Part shown: one piece after another, positions 33,925-43,779 of the stretch | How positions within the stretch are numbered: position 1 is the first letter of the stretch | Layout of the letters: each line of letters opens with the position of its first letter | Assembly (NCBI RefSeq): GCF_000982825.1 | Contig: NZ_CP011047.1 | Location: 1,798,001-1,862,000, forward strand | Reading direction: 5' to 3' | DNA length: 64,000 nt | DNA from: Cronobacter sakazakii | GTDB lineage: Bacteria > Pseudomonadota > Gammaproteobacteria > Enterobacterales > Enterobacteriaceae | Made by a program: the position numbers and the translations under genes | The notes under the pieces: generated by a model | The model's input: the letters and a program-made list of their open reading frames with translations, nothing else | What the model was told of the DNA's origin: nothing | Database searches by the model: none

Positions 33925-36813
33925 ATGCCTGGATGTCGTAACTGGTACAAAGCGCTGTTGTTATGCATGGCCTTCTGGGCTCCCTTGTCTCAGGCCGATA
34001 CAGGCTGGCAACCACTGAAAGAAACGATCCGTAAAAGCGATCGTGATAACCGTGAATACCAGGCTATCCGGCTCGATAACGGAATGGTGGTTTTACTGGT
34101 CTGCGATCCGCAGGCCGTAAAATCGCTCTCCGCGCTGGTGCTGCCGGTAGGTTCGCTGGAAGACCCTGACGATCATCTGGGGCTTGCGCATTATCTTGAG
34201 CACATGACGCTCATGGGCTCCAAAAAATACCCTGAGCCTGACAGTCTGGCGGAATACCTGAAGCTCCACGGCGGAAGCCATAACGCCAGCACGGCACCTT
34301 ACCGCACCGCCTGGTATCTGGAAGTAGAAAATGACGCTCTCGATGGCGCGATGGACAGGCTTGCGAACGCGATCGCTGCGCCGAATCTCGATAAAACTTA
34401 TGCCGATCGTGAACGCAACGCGGTAAATGCGGAATTAACCATGGCGCGTGCGCGCGACGGGATGCGTATGGCGCAAATCAGCGCCGAAACGTTAAACCCG
34501 GCGCATCCGGGCTCGCGTTTTTCCGGCGGCAACCTGGAGACGCTGCGTGATAAGCCTGGCAGTCCGCTCCATCAGGCACTGGTGGGCTTTCGGGATAAAT
34601 ACTACTCCGCGAACCTCATGAAAGCCGTGGTCTACAGTAACCGCCCGTTGCCGGAGCTTGCCCGCATGGCCGCGCAAACCTGGGGACGCGTGCCGAATAA
34701 AAACCTGACGGTGCCTGAAATCACTACCCCTGTCGTAACACCCGCACAGCAAGGCATTTTTATTCACTATGTCCCTGTGCAGCCGCTTAAGGCGTTGCGC
34801 GTTGAGTTTCGCATCGATAACAACAGCGACAAATTCCGCAGTAAAACCGATGAACTCATCGGCTACATGATAGGCAGCCGCAGTCCTGGCACATTATCTG
34901 ACTGGCTGCAAAAAGAGGGGCTTGCCGAAAGCGTCAGAGCGGACTCCGATCCGGTTGTCGCCGGAAACAGCGGCGTGATGGTCATTTCCGTCTCGCTGAC
35001 GGATAAAGGACTCGCGCAGCGCGACAACGTCGTAGCAGCCATCTTCCGTTACCTTCAGACGCTTCGTGATAAAGGCATTGATAAACGCTATTTCACCGAG
35101 CTTTCTCATGTGCTGGATCTCGATTTCCGCTATCCCTCCATCACCCGGGATATGAATTATGTTGAGTGGCTGGCTGACAGCATGCTGCGCGTGCCCGTTG
35201 AGCATACGCTGGATGTGGTAAATATTGCGGATCAGTTCGATCCCCAAGCGGTGAACGCGCGCCTTGCGATGATGACGCCGGAAAACGCCCGTATCTGGTA
35301 TATCAGCCCTGACGAACCGCACAACAAAACGGCCTATTTTGTCGGCGCGCCGTATCAGGTGGATAAAATCCCGGCGGCAACGCTAAAACAGTGGCAAACG
35401 CTCGGGCAGCAGATTTCGCTTACTTTGCCGGAGCCAAACCCTTATATCCCGAGCGATTTCAGCCTGATTAAACCGCAGAAGCCGTATGCGCATCCTAAGC
35501 TGCTGGTTCAGGAGCCGGAGCTACGCGTGCTCTATATGCCAAGCCGCTATTTCGCCAGCGAGCCGAGAGCGGATATCACCCTGGTGCTGCGCAATGAGCA
35601 GGCGATGAACAGCGCGAAAAACCAGGTGTTGTTCGCGCTGAATGATTATCTGGCCGGGATTGCCCTTGATCAGCTGAGCAACCAGGCCTCCGTAGGTGGC
35701 ATCAGTTTCTCCAGCAGCGCCAACAGCGGGCTGATGATTAGCGCGAATGGCTACACCCAGCATTTACGTAAGCTGTTCCTGACGTTGCTGGACGGCTATT
35801 TCAGCTATGAGCCTACCGAGGATCAGCTGGCGCAGGCGAAATCCTGGTATAAGCAGATGCTGGCATCGGCGGAGCAGGGCAAAGCCTACGATCAGGCTAT
35901 TATGCCGGTACAGATGGTCTCCCAGGTGCCGTATTTCCAGCGTGAAGCGCGCCGCGCGCTGTTGCCTGAAATCACACTTAAGGACATTCTCGCTTATCGC
36001 GAGAGCCTGAAAACCCATGCCCGCGCGGAATTCCTTGTGGTCGGCAACCTGGCCCCTGAGCAGGTGAAAAATTTCACACAGGAGGCCGTTCGTCAGTTGG
36101 GCTTGAAAGGGAAAAGCTGGACGCGCACCCGGGACGTCAGCGTAGATAAAGCGCAGCAGGCTATCTTTAACAAAGCGGGCAGCAGCACGGATTCCGCCCT
36201 GGCCGCGCTGTTTGTGCCAGTCGGGTATAACGAGTCGACCAGCTCTGCCTGTAGCGCCATGCTTGGACAGATTATTTCGCCCTGGTTCTACAACCAGCTG
36301 CGTACGCAGGAGCAGTTAGGTTATGCCGTCTTCGCCTTCCCGATGCCTGTCGGCCGCCAGTGGGGGATCGGTTTCCTGCTGCAAAGCAGCGAAAAGCAGC
36401 CCGATTATCTCTGGAAGCGCTATCAGGCTTTCTTCCCGCAAGTGGAGTCGCGGCTTCGCACGCTTAACGCGCAGGATTTTGCTCATATTCAACAAAGTAT
36501 CATTAACGACATGCAGCAAGTGCCCCAGACGCTTGGCGAAGAAGCCTCGCAGGTGAGTAAAGACTTCGATCGGGATAATTTAAACTTCGATTCTCGTGAT
36601 AAAGTTGTGGCCGAAATCAGACAGCTGACGCCGCAAAAACTGGCCGACTTTTTCCATCAGGCCGTACTGGCCCGACAGGGTATGACCATCCTCTCACAGG
36701 TCTCCGGCAGCCAGAGCCCGCAGGCGCGTTATGCAGCGCCTGAAGGATGGCCGGTGTATCAGAGCGTCAGCGACTTGCAACAATCTTTACCGCTTCTGAG
36801 TGATACGCAATGA
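33925..36813 (+). CDS. ptrA: Protease III (pitrilysin)
   Basis: 962-aa periplasmic M16 metalloprotease, same length as in E. coli, that degrades small peptides. Signal peptide to about residue 23 (WAPLSQA-DTGW). The inverted zinc motif HYLEH (His, His near residues 88 and 92) with ERNAVNAE supplying the third ligand is intact. The ATG at 33925 (MPGCRNW) is chosen over 33910 because GAGAGG is well spaced before it and the length then equals the family. Lies between recC and recB, as in E. coli, and overlaps recB by 4 bp. Confidence 0.95.
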   Translation: MPGCRNWYKALLLCMAFWAPLSQADTGWQPLKETIRKSDRDNREYQAIRLDNGMVVLLVCDPQAVKSLSALVLPVGSLEDPDDHLGLAHYLEHMTLMGSKKYPEPDSLAEYLKLHGGSHNASTAPYRTAWYLEVENDALDGAMDRLANAIAAPNLDKTYADRERNAVNAELTMARARDGMRMAQISAETLNPAHPGSRFSGGNLETLRDKPGSPLHQALVGFRDKYYSANLMKAVVYSNRPLPELARMAAQTWGRVPNKNLTVPEITTPVVTPAQQGIFIHYVPVQPLKALRVEFRIDNNSDKFRSKTDELIGYMIGSRSPGTLSDWLQKEGLAESVRADSDPVVAGNSGVMVISVSLTDKGLAQRDNVVAAIFRYLQTLRDKGIDKRYFTELSHVLDLDFRYPSITRDMNYVEWLADSMLRVPVEHTLDVVNIADQFDPQAVNARLAMMTPENARIWYISPDEPHNKTAYFVGAPYQVDKIPAATLKQWQTLGQQISLTLPEPNPYIPSDFSLIKPQKPYAHPKLLVQEPELRVLYMPSRYFASEPRADITLVLRNEQAMNSAKNQVLFALNDYLAGIALDQLSNQASVGGISFSSSANSGLMISANGYTQHLRKLFLTLLDGYFSYEPTEDQLAQAKSWYKQMLASAEQGKAYDQAIMPVQMVSQVPYFQREARRALLPEITLKDILAYRESLKTHARAEFLVVGNLAPEQVKNFTQEAVRQLGLKGKSWTRTRDVSVDKAQQAIFNKAGSSTDSALAALFVPVGYNESTSSACSAMLGQIISPWFYNQLRTQEQLGYAVFAFPMPVGRQWGIGFLLQSSEKQPDYLWKRYQAFFPQVESRLRTLNAQDFAHIQQSIINDMQQVPQTLGEEASQVSKDFDRDNLNFDSRDKVVAEIRQLTPQKLADFFHQAVLARQGMTILSQVSGSQSPQARYAAPEGWPVYQSVSDLQQSLPLLSDTQ

Positions 36814-39800
36814 CCGATGAGCCCGCAGCCTCCCTTGATCCCCTCCGCCTGCCCTTAACGGGCGAGCGGTTGATAGAAGCCTCTGCTGGCACCGGGAAAA
36901 CCTATACCATCGCAGCGCTGTATCTGCGTCTGCTGTTAGGCCTGGGCGGCGAGGCGGCTCACCCGCGCCCGTTAACCGTTGAAGAGCTGTTAGTCGTAAC
37001 CTTTACCGAAGCCGCGACGGAAGAGCTACGCGGGCGTATCCGCAGCAATATTCACGAACTGCGTGTGGCCTGCCTGCGCGAGCGCACCGACGATCCACTC
37101 TACCAGCGGCTGCTGGATGAGATTCCGGATAAACCACTGGCGGCCCGCACGCTGCTGCTGGCGGAACGGCAGATAGACGAGGCGGCCATCTTTACCATTC
37201 ACGGCTTCTGCCAGCGCATGCTGAGCCTGAATGCCTTTGAATCGGGGATGCCATTCGAGCAGCAGTTAATTGAAGATGAATCGCTGCTGCGTTATCAGGC
37301 CTGCGCCGATTTCTGGCGTCGCCACTGTTACCCGCTCGCCAAACCCCTGGCGCGCGTGGTCTGCGAACAGTGGGACGGGCCGGAATCGCTGCTGCGCGAT
37401 GTAAACAGCTTTCTGCATGGCGAAGCGCCGAAGCTCAAAACGCCACCGCCGGATGACGAAACGATTGAATCGCGCTATGAAAACGCGATAGCGCGTATTG
37501 ACGAGGTCAAAGCCCTGTGGCGTGAAAACGCTGAAGAGCTGGCGGCGCTGATTCAGAATTCGGGCGTCGATAAGCGCAGCTACAGCAGCCGTTATTTGCC
37601 CGCATGGCTTGACCAGATGGCCGCCTGGGCGCAGGAAGAAACCACTTCCTGGCAATTGCCGGGCGCGCTTGAGAAATTTGCCCAGAGTACGCTGCTTGAG
37701 AAGACTAAAAAAGGCGACGCGCCACGTCACGCGGTGTTTGATGCAATCGATGCGCTGCTGGCAGAGCCTTTCACCATCCGCGATCTGCTCATTGCCAGAG
37801 CGATGGCGGAAATCCGCTACACCGTCGCGCAGGAGAAGCGCCGCCGCGGCGAGCTGGGCTTTGACGACATGCTTAGCCGTCTTGACGAGGCGCTGAATCA
37901 ACCGGGCGGCGAGGCGCTGGCGGCGGCGATTCGCACCCGTTACCCGGCGGCGATGATCGATGAGTTTCAGGACACCGATCCGCAGCAATACCGTATTTTT
38001 CGTCGCATCTGGCTGGGCCAGCAAGAGACCACATTGCTGCTCATCGGCGACCCGAAACAGGCGATTTACGCGTTTCGCGGTGCGGATATCTTTACTTACA
38101 TGCGTGCTCGCGGGGAAGTAAACGCTCACTATACACTTGATACGAACTGGCGTTCGGCACCAGGCATGGTGGAGAGCGTCAATAAAATATTCAGCCAGAT
38201 GGAAAACGCGTTTATGTTTCGCGATATCCCTTTTCTGGCAGTGAAGCCTGCCGCGCGTAATCAGTCGTTGCGTTTTACTTTTGCCGGGAAAACACAGCCC
38301 GCCATGAAGCTTTGGCTTATGGAAGGCGACGGCGCAGGAGTAAGTGATTACCAACAAACAATGGCGCGCGTCTGTGCGCAGCAGATCCGCGACTGGTTAA
38401 GCGCGGGTATGAAGGGTGAAGCGCTGTTGTGGCGCGAAGAGCGTGCGAGACCGGTTCAGGCGTCAGATATTACGGTGCTGGTGCGTAACCGCATCGAAGC
38501 GAATCTGGTGCGCGAGGCGCTGAATGCGTTAAACATTCCCTCTGTTTATCTTTCTAACCGCGACAGCGTCTTCGCCACCCAGGAGGCGCTGGAGATGCTC
38601 TGGCTGCTCCAGGCCGTGCTGGCACCAGAGGTGGAGACGCGGCTTCGCAGCGCGCTGGCAGCAAGTATGCTCGGGCTGGATGCGCCAGCCATTGAGGCGC
38701 TCAATGAAAATGAAAACGCCTGGGATGCGCTGGTAGAGGAATTCGACGGCTACCGGCAGATCTGGCTGCGGCGCGGCGTGATGCCGATGCTGCGCGCGCT
38801 GATGACGCACCGGCAGGTGGCGGAAAATCTGCTCGCCACACCGGGCGGCGAGCGCAGGCTGACGGATATTCTCCACCTGAGCGAATTACTCCAGGAGGCT
38901 TCTGCGCAGGCCGACAGCGAATATGCGCTGGTGCGCTGGTTAGCCCAGCATATCGCCGAGCCGGACGCGAGCGCCTCCAGCCAGCAGTTGCGTCTGGAAA
39001 GTGATAAACATCTGGTTCAGGTCGTCACTATTCATAAATCGAAAGGGCTTGAATATCCGCTGGTCTGGCTGCCCTTTATTGCCGATTTCCGCGAGCAGAA
39101 ACAGGCCTTTTACCACGATCGCGAGACGTTTACGCCGATGCTCGATCTGAGCAACGCTGAAGAGAGCCTTGAACTGGCGGAGATGGAGCGGCTGGCGGAG
39201 GATTTACGTCTGCTTTATGTGGCGCTGACGCGCTCCATCTGGCATTGCAGCCTGGGCGTGGCGCCGCTCTTTCGCCGCCGTGGCGCAAAAGAAGGGGAAA
39301 CCGATCTCCACCGCAGCGCGCTTGGCAGGCTGATTCAACAAGGCGAAGCGCTGGATGCGAACGGCCTGCGTCGCTGTATTGAAGCCTTATGCGATGAAAA
39401 TCTGGCGCTGGAGATCCCGGGCGAGCCGGATAACACGCCCTGGATGCCGCCGGAGTCAGCGCCGCCGACGCTTGCCGCACGTGAGCTGCAACGACGCATT
39501 ATTGATGAATGGCGCGTCACCAGTTATTCAGGTTTACAACAGCATGGTGCAGGGCGCGCGCTGGATCTGCTGCCGAAGCTGGATCTGGACGGCGCGGGCG
39601 CGCGTGACGTGCCTGATGAACCGGTAATGTCGCCGCATACGTTTCCACGCGGCGCGTCGCCAGGCACTTTCCTGCACAGCCTCTTTGAGGAGATCGATTT
39701 TACCCAGCCGGTATCAGCGGAGTGGGTAACGCAGCAGTTGCAACTGGGCGGTTTCGACGAAGCCTGGCAGCCGGTTTTGAGCCGCTGGATAGATGACGTG

Positions 39801-40352
39801 CTGAGCGCGCCCCTGAACGAGACCGGCGTGTCGCTGAATCAGCTTGGCGCGAAAGATAAACAGGTGGAGCTGGAGTTTTACGTGCCGATTGACGCCGCGC
39901 TGCGCCCTGAGGCGCTTGACGCGCTGATTCGCGAGTACGACCCGCTTTCGGCGCAGTGTCCGCCGCTCGATTTCCGCCAGGTGCGCGGCATGCTGAAAGG
40001 CTTTATCGATCTGGTTTTCCGCTGGCAGGGGCGTTATTACCTGCTGGATTATAAATCGAACTGGCTTGGCGACAGCCCGGAAGCGTATACGGTGGAAGCG
40101 ATGTCGCAGGCGATGCAGACGCACCGTTACGATCTGCAGTATCAGCTATACACGCTGGCGCTGCACCGCTATTTGCGCCATCGCCTGCCGGACTATGATT
40201 ACGAGCGTCACTTCGGTGGCGTGATTTACCTGTTTTTGCGCGGCGTGACGAAAGAAGATATGCGCCAGGGCATCTTTACGACTCGCCCGGCGCAGGCGCT
40301 GGTCACGGCAATGGATGCGCTGTTTGCCGGCGCGGAGGAGAAAGCGTCATGA
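36810..40352 (+). CDS. recB: RecB, helicase-nuclease subunit of exonuclease V
   Basis: 1180-aa subunit (E. coli 1180). UvrD-type helicase with Walker A EASAGTGKTYTIAALYLRLL near residue 23 and Walker B MIDEFQDTDPQQ near residue 390. The C-terminal nuclease domain has GFIDLVFRWQGRYYLLDYKS near residue 1070, holding the catalytic Asp and the D-x-K pair. It loads RecA after Chi. Overlaps ptrA (ATGA) and recD (ATGA). Confidence 0.97.
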   Translation: MTDEPAASLDPLRLPLTGERLIEASAGTGKTYTIAALYLRLLLGLGGEAAHPRPLTVEELLVVTFTEAATEELRGRIRSNIHELRVACLRERTDDPLYQRLLDEIPDKPLAARTLLLAERQIDEAAIFTIHGFCQRMLSLNAFESGMPFEQQLIEDESLLRYQACADFWRRHCYPLAKPLARVVCEQWDGPESLLRDVNSFLHGEAPKLKTPPPDDETIESRYENAIARIDEVKALWRENAEELAALIQNSGVDKRSYSSRYLPAWLDQMAAWAQEETTSWQLPGALEKFAQSTLLEKTKKGDAPRHAVFDAIDALLAEPFTIRDLLIARAMAEIRYTVAQEKRRRGELGFDDMLSRLDEALNQPGGEALAAAIRTRYPAAMIDEFQDTDPQQYRIFRRIWLGQQETTLLLIGDPKQAIYAFRGADIFTYMRARGEVNAHYTLDTNWRSAPGMVESVNKIFSQMENAFMFRDIPFLAVKPAARNQSLRFTFAGKTQPAMKLWLMEGDGAGVSDYQQTMARVCAQQIRDWLSAGMKGEALLWREERARPVQASDITVLVRNRIEANLVREALNALNIPSVYLSNRDSVFATQEALEMLWLLQAVLAPEVETRLRSALAASMLGLDAPAIEALNENENAWDALVEEFDGYRQIWLRRGVMPMLRALMTHRQVAENLLATPGGERRLTDILHLSELLQEASAQADSEYALVRWLAQHIAEPDASASSQQLRLESDKHLVQVVTIHKSKGLEYPLVWLPFIADFREQKQAFYHDRETFTPMLDLSNAEESLELAEMERLAEDLRLLYVALTRSIWHCSLGVAPLFRRRGAKEGETDLHRSALGRLIQQGEALDANGLRRCIEALCDENLALEIPGEPDNTPWMPPESAPPTLAARELQRRIIDEWRVTSYSGLQQHGAGRALDLLPKLDLDGAGARDVPDEPVMSPHTFPRGASPGTFLHSLFEEIDFTQPVSAEWVTQQLQLGGFDEAWQPVLSRWIDDVLSAPLNETGVSLNQLGAKDKQVELEFYVPIDAALRPEALDALIREYDPLSAQCPPLDFRQVRGMLKGFIDLVFRWQGRYYLLDYKSNWLGDSPEAYTVEAMSQAMQTHRYDLQYQLYTLALHRYLRHRLPDYDYERHFGGVIYLFLRGVTKEDMRQGIFTTRPAQALVTAMDALFAGAEEKAS

Positions 40353-42184
40353 AAATGCATCAACTGATCCAGCAGGCCGTAGTGCAAAAGCTTTTGCGCC
40401 CGCTGGATGCCCAGTTTGCGATGATGGTGGCAAGCGATGATGAACCGGCGGTGATGCTCGCCGCCGCGCTGGTGAGCCGCGATGCCGGTGAAGGCCACGT
40501 CTGTATGCCGCTCTCCCGGCTGTGTGCAGCGCACTGCTTCGCCGGGCGTCACGATGAAATGGCGCAAACGCTATTTGAGGCGGCGGGCAATCCGGACGAC
40601 TGGCGCTCGCTCTTACTGGCATCGCCTGCGGTGAGTGAGGACGACGCGCCGACGCCGCTGAAGCTCATCGGCGAGCGTTTGTATCTGAACCGTATGTGGC
40701 GTCATGAGAGGGCGGTCGCGGCGTTCTTTCGCGAGCGTAACCATAGTATTGAACTGGAAGAAGCGCGCCTGAGCGCGGTACTGGAGGCGCTTTTTGGGCC
40801 ACCAGGCGATGAAGTGGACTGGCAGAAAGTGGCGGCGGCAGTCGCGCTCACCCGGCGCATCTCGGTGATTTCCGGCGGGCCGGGCACCGGGAAAACCACC
40901 ACGGTTGCGAAACTGCTGGCGGCCATGGTGCAGCTCTCGGAAGAGAAACTGCCGCGTATCCGCCTTGCCGCGCCGACCGGTAAAGCCGCGGCGCGCCTGA
41001 CGGAATCGCTCGGTGCTGCGCTGCGTCGTTTGCCACTGAGCGACGCGCAGAAAAACGCGCTGCCGGAAGAAGCCAGCACGCTGCACCGCCTGCTGGGTGC
41101 GCAGCCGGGCAGCCAGCGTCTGCGCTACCACGAAGGTAACCCGCTGCATCTGGATGTTCTGGTGGTGGATGAGGCTTCGATGATAGACCTGCCGATGATG
41201 GCGCGGCTTATCGCGGCGCTGCCGGACCATGCGCGGGTGATTTTTTTAGGCGATCGCGATCAGCTGGCGTCCGTGGAGGCGGGCGCGGTGCTCGGTGATA
41301 TCTGCCACTACGTGAACCACGGTTTTACCACTGAACGCGCCACCGAGCTTGCCCGCATCACGGGGTGTCACATTAACGGCGGTGAGCCGCATCCGGCCGG
41401 GGCGCTGCGCGACTGCCTGTGCCTGCTGCAGAAAAGTTATCGCTTTGGCAGCGATTCCGGCATTGGGCAGCTCGCGTTTGCCGTTAATCGCAGCGATCAT
41501 CGCGCCGCCAGAGCGACGTTTAGCCGGGGCTTTGACGATATCGCCTGCAAGACGCTGGCGGGTAACGATGACTACGCCCAGATGATTGACGAGACGCTGG
41601 CAGGCTACGAGCGGTTCTTAACGCTGGTACGCGAACGTGCCGAGCCGGAGGCGATTCTTGCGGCCTTCAGCGAATTCCAGATGCTCTGCGCGCTGCGTGA
41701 AGGGCCGTTCGGCGTCGCCGGGCTTAACGAGCGTGTGGAACATGCGCTGGCGCAGCGGCGTCTGATTCGTCGCACGCCGCTGTCGCGCTGGTATGAAGGG
41801 CGGCCGGTGATGATTTCGCGCAACGACAGCGCGCTGGGGCTGTTTAACGGCGATATCGGCGTGGCGCTGGATCGTGGCGACGGCCTGCGCGTCTGGTTCC
41901 CGATGCCCGGCGGCAAGCTGAAACCCGTCGTGCCAAGCCGCTTGCCGGATAATGACACCGCGTGGGCAATGACGGTGCATAAATCACAGGGTTCGGAGTT
42001 CGATCATGCGGCGCTACTCCTGCCAGGGCAGTTCGCGCCGGTGGTCACGCGGGAGCTGGTCTATACGGCGATTACGCGCGCGCGGCGGCGGTTGTCGCTG
42101 TATGCGGATGAGCGGGTGCTGGAGATGGCCATCGCGACCAGAACAGAACGGCGCAGCGGCCTGATGGCCTGCTTTGAACAATAA
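40349..42184 (+). CDS. recD: RecD, 5'-3' helicase subunit of exonuclease V
   Basis: 611-aa SF1B helicase (E. coli 608). Walker A ISGGPGTGKTTTVAKLL near residue 172, Walker B LVVDEASMIDLPMM near residue 270, and C-terminal MTVHKSQGSEFDHA near residue 545. Overlaps recB by 4 bp, so it is translationally coupled. Confidence 0.97.
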   Translation: MKMHQLIQQAVVQKLLRPLDAQFAMMVASDDEPAVMLAAALVSRDAGEGHVCMPLSRLCAAHCFAGRHDEMAQTLFEAAGNPDDWRSLLLASPAVSEDDAPTPLKLIGERLYLNRMWRHERAVAAFFRERNHSIELEEARLSAVLEALFGPPGDEVDWQKVAAAVALTRRISVISGGPGTGKTTTVAKLLAAMVQLSEEKLPRIRLAAPTGKAAARLTESLGAALRRLPLSDAQKNALPEEASTLHRLLGAQPGSQRLRYHEGNPLHLDVLVVDEASMIDLPMMARLIAALPDHARVIFLGDRDQLASVEAGAVLGDICHYVNHGFTTERATELARITGCHINGGEPHPAGALRDCLCLLQKSYRFGSDSGIGQLAFAVNRSDHRAARATFSRGFDDIACKTLAGNDDYAQMIDETLAGYERFLTLVRERAEPEAILAAFSEFQMLCALREGPFGVAGLNERVEHALAQRRLIRRTPLSRWYEGRPVMISRNDSALGLFNGDIGVALDRGDGLRVWFPMPGGKLKPVVPSRLPDNDTAWAMTVHKSQGSEFDHAALLLPGQFAPVVTRELVYTAITRARRRLSLYADERVLEMAIATRTERRSGLMACFEQ

Positions 42185-42186
42185 GC

Positions 42187-42210
42187 GCGGCCCGGCGATG
42201 GCCAGGCCGC
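42187..42210. terminator. Hairpin between recD and argA
   Basis: GCGGCC-C-GGC-GATG-GCC-A-GGCCGC with one mismatch, between convergent genes. There is no strong T run on either side, so termination is uncertain. Confidence 0.4.
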
Positions 42211-42220
42211 AGCGGGGCTG

Positions 42221-43552
42221 TCAGGTTAAATCCGCCATCAGCACCTTTGAGCGGCGCTGATAGTTGTACATCTGTTTTTTGCTTTCGGGCAGCAGGTCGA
42301 TATCCACCGGCGCGAACCCGCGCTCCTGGAACCAGTGAATGCTGCGGGTGGTTAGCACAAACAGTTTGGATAAACCCATCTGTTTGGCCTGGGTAGCGAT
42401 GCGCTGCAACAGGACTTCGCCGCGCGCTGAACTGCGATAATCCGGATGCACGGCCACGCACGCCATCTCGCCGATTTTCTCTTCCGGGAAGGGGTAGAGC
42501 GCGGCGCAGGCGATGGTCAGGTTATCGCGCTGGATAATCGTGAATTTGTCTATTTCCATCTCCAGCTGTTCGCGCGAGCGGCGCACCAGAATGCCCTGTT
42601 GCTCAAGTGGCCGGATAAGCTCCAGAATGCCGCCGATGTCATTAATGGTGGCGCGGCGGATCTGCTCGGCGCTTTCCATCACAATCTGCGTGCCGATGCC
42701 GTCACGGGAGAACAGCTCCTGCAGCAACGCGCCATCTTCCTGATAGCTAATGAGGTGGCAGCGACGCACGCCGCTGCGGCAGGCTTTAACCGCGCCACGC
42801 AAAAAGCGCACGGTACCGGAGTGATAGTCGCCTGCCGCTTCCAGCGTGTCGAGCCGCGCCTGCGCCTCGTTCGGGAACAGCTCGGAAATAATGTCGCCGT
42901 CGTCGCTCATCACGCCCTGCGACGAGCAGAACCCAATCATCTTCTCAGCCTTGAGCTTGATGGCAAGCTGGGTGGCGACTTCTTCAGACGTCAGGTTGAA
43001 GCTCTCGCCCGTCACCGACACCGCCACCGGCCCGAGCAGCACAATCGCGCCGCTGTCGAGCTGGCGGTGAATAGCGTCTTCATCGATGCGGCGAATACGC
43101 CCGCTGTGGCAGTAATCGACGCCGTCATCCACGCCGAGCGGCTGTGCGATGATAAAGTTGCCGCTCACCACATTAATATGCGCGCCCTGCAGCGGCGTGT
43201 TGCCGAGGCTCATTGAGAGACGGGCGGTGATATCGAGCTGCAACAGCCCGGCGGCCTGCTTTACCAGCTCCAGCGTTTTGGCGTCGGTGACGCGGGTGTG
43301 TTTGTGATAAACCGGTTCATGATGGTGTTCGGCAAGGTTAGCGTCGATTTGCGGACGCGCGCCATAGACCACCACCAGGCGGATGCCAAGACTGTGAAGA
43401 AGACCTATATCGTTGACGATACTGGAAAAGTTTTCATGCTCAATGGCCTCGCCGCCAAGCATGATGACAAACGTTTTGCCCCGATGGGCATTAATATAGG
43501 GAACAGAATGGCGGAATCCCTGGACCAGTTCAGTTCGACGCTCCTTCACCAC
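42221..43552 (-). CDS. argA: N-acetylglutamate synthase
   Basis: 443-aa first enzyme of arginine biosynthesis, same length as in E. coli. An N-terminal amino-acid-kinase fold (VIMLGGEAIEH near 32, arginine-sensing) is joined to a C-terminal GNAT domain (CVAVHPDYRSSARGEVLL near 375). GTG start (M-VKERRTEL) with GAGAGG upstream, as in E. coli. Two ARG boxes lie directly upstream for ArgR repression. Confidence 0.95.
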   Translation of the reverse strand: MVKERRTELVQGFRHSVPYINAHRGKTFVIMLGGEAIEHENFSSIVNDIGLLHSLGIRLVVVYGARPQIDANLAEHHHEPVYHKHTRVTDAKTLELVKQAAGLLQLDITARLSMSLGNTPLQGAHINVVSGNFIIAQPLGVDDGVDYCHSGRIRRIDEDAIHRQLDSGAIVLLGPVAVSVTGESFNLTSEEVATQLAIKLKAEKMIGFCSSQGVMSDDGDIISELFPNEAQARLDTLEAAGDYHSGTVRFLRGAVKACRSGVRRCHLISYQEDGALLQELFSRDGIGTQIVMESAEQIRRATINDIGGILELIRPLEQQGILVRRSREQLEMEIDKFTIIQRDNLTIACAALYPFPEEKIGEMACVAVHPDYRSSARGEVLLQRIATQAKQMGLSKLFVLTTRSIHWFQERGFAPVDIDLLPESKKQMYNYQRRSKVLMADLT

Positions 43553-43565
43553 GGCAAAACCTCTC

Positions 43566-43604
43566 AGTGAATGGTTATTCGTAATTTGTGTATTTTTATT
43601 CTTT
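43566..43604. promoter_or_regulatory. Paired ARG boxes (ArgR operator) of argA
   Basis: Box 1 has TGAAT-GGTT-ATTCG (43568-43581); box 2 has TGTAT-TTTT-ATTCT (43589-43602). The consensus core is TGAAT-N4-ATTCA. The centres are 21 bp apart, the standard spacing for ArgR hexamer binding. Confidence 0.75.
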
Positions 43605-43779
43605 TATTATCCCATGCGCAAGTGGCAATTTTATGGCGGCGGCGCGTCATTACCGCGAACTTAGACGTTCAAAGGCATTTGTTTACCCTTTTATAGATGA
43701 CAGTTTCGCTACCATTCGCTAAAGTTTTTGGCCATTTTGGTCGTAAGTTGAGTTATTCGCATTAGTGCTCGGGAGTGGC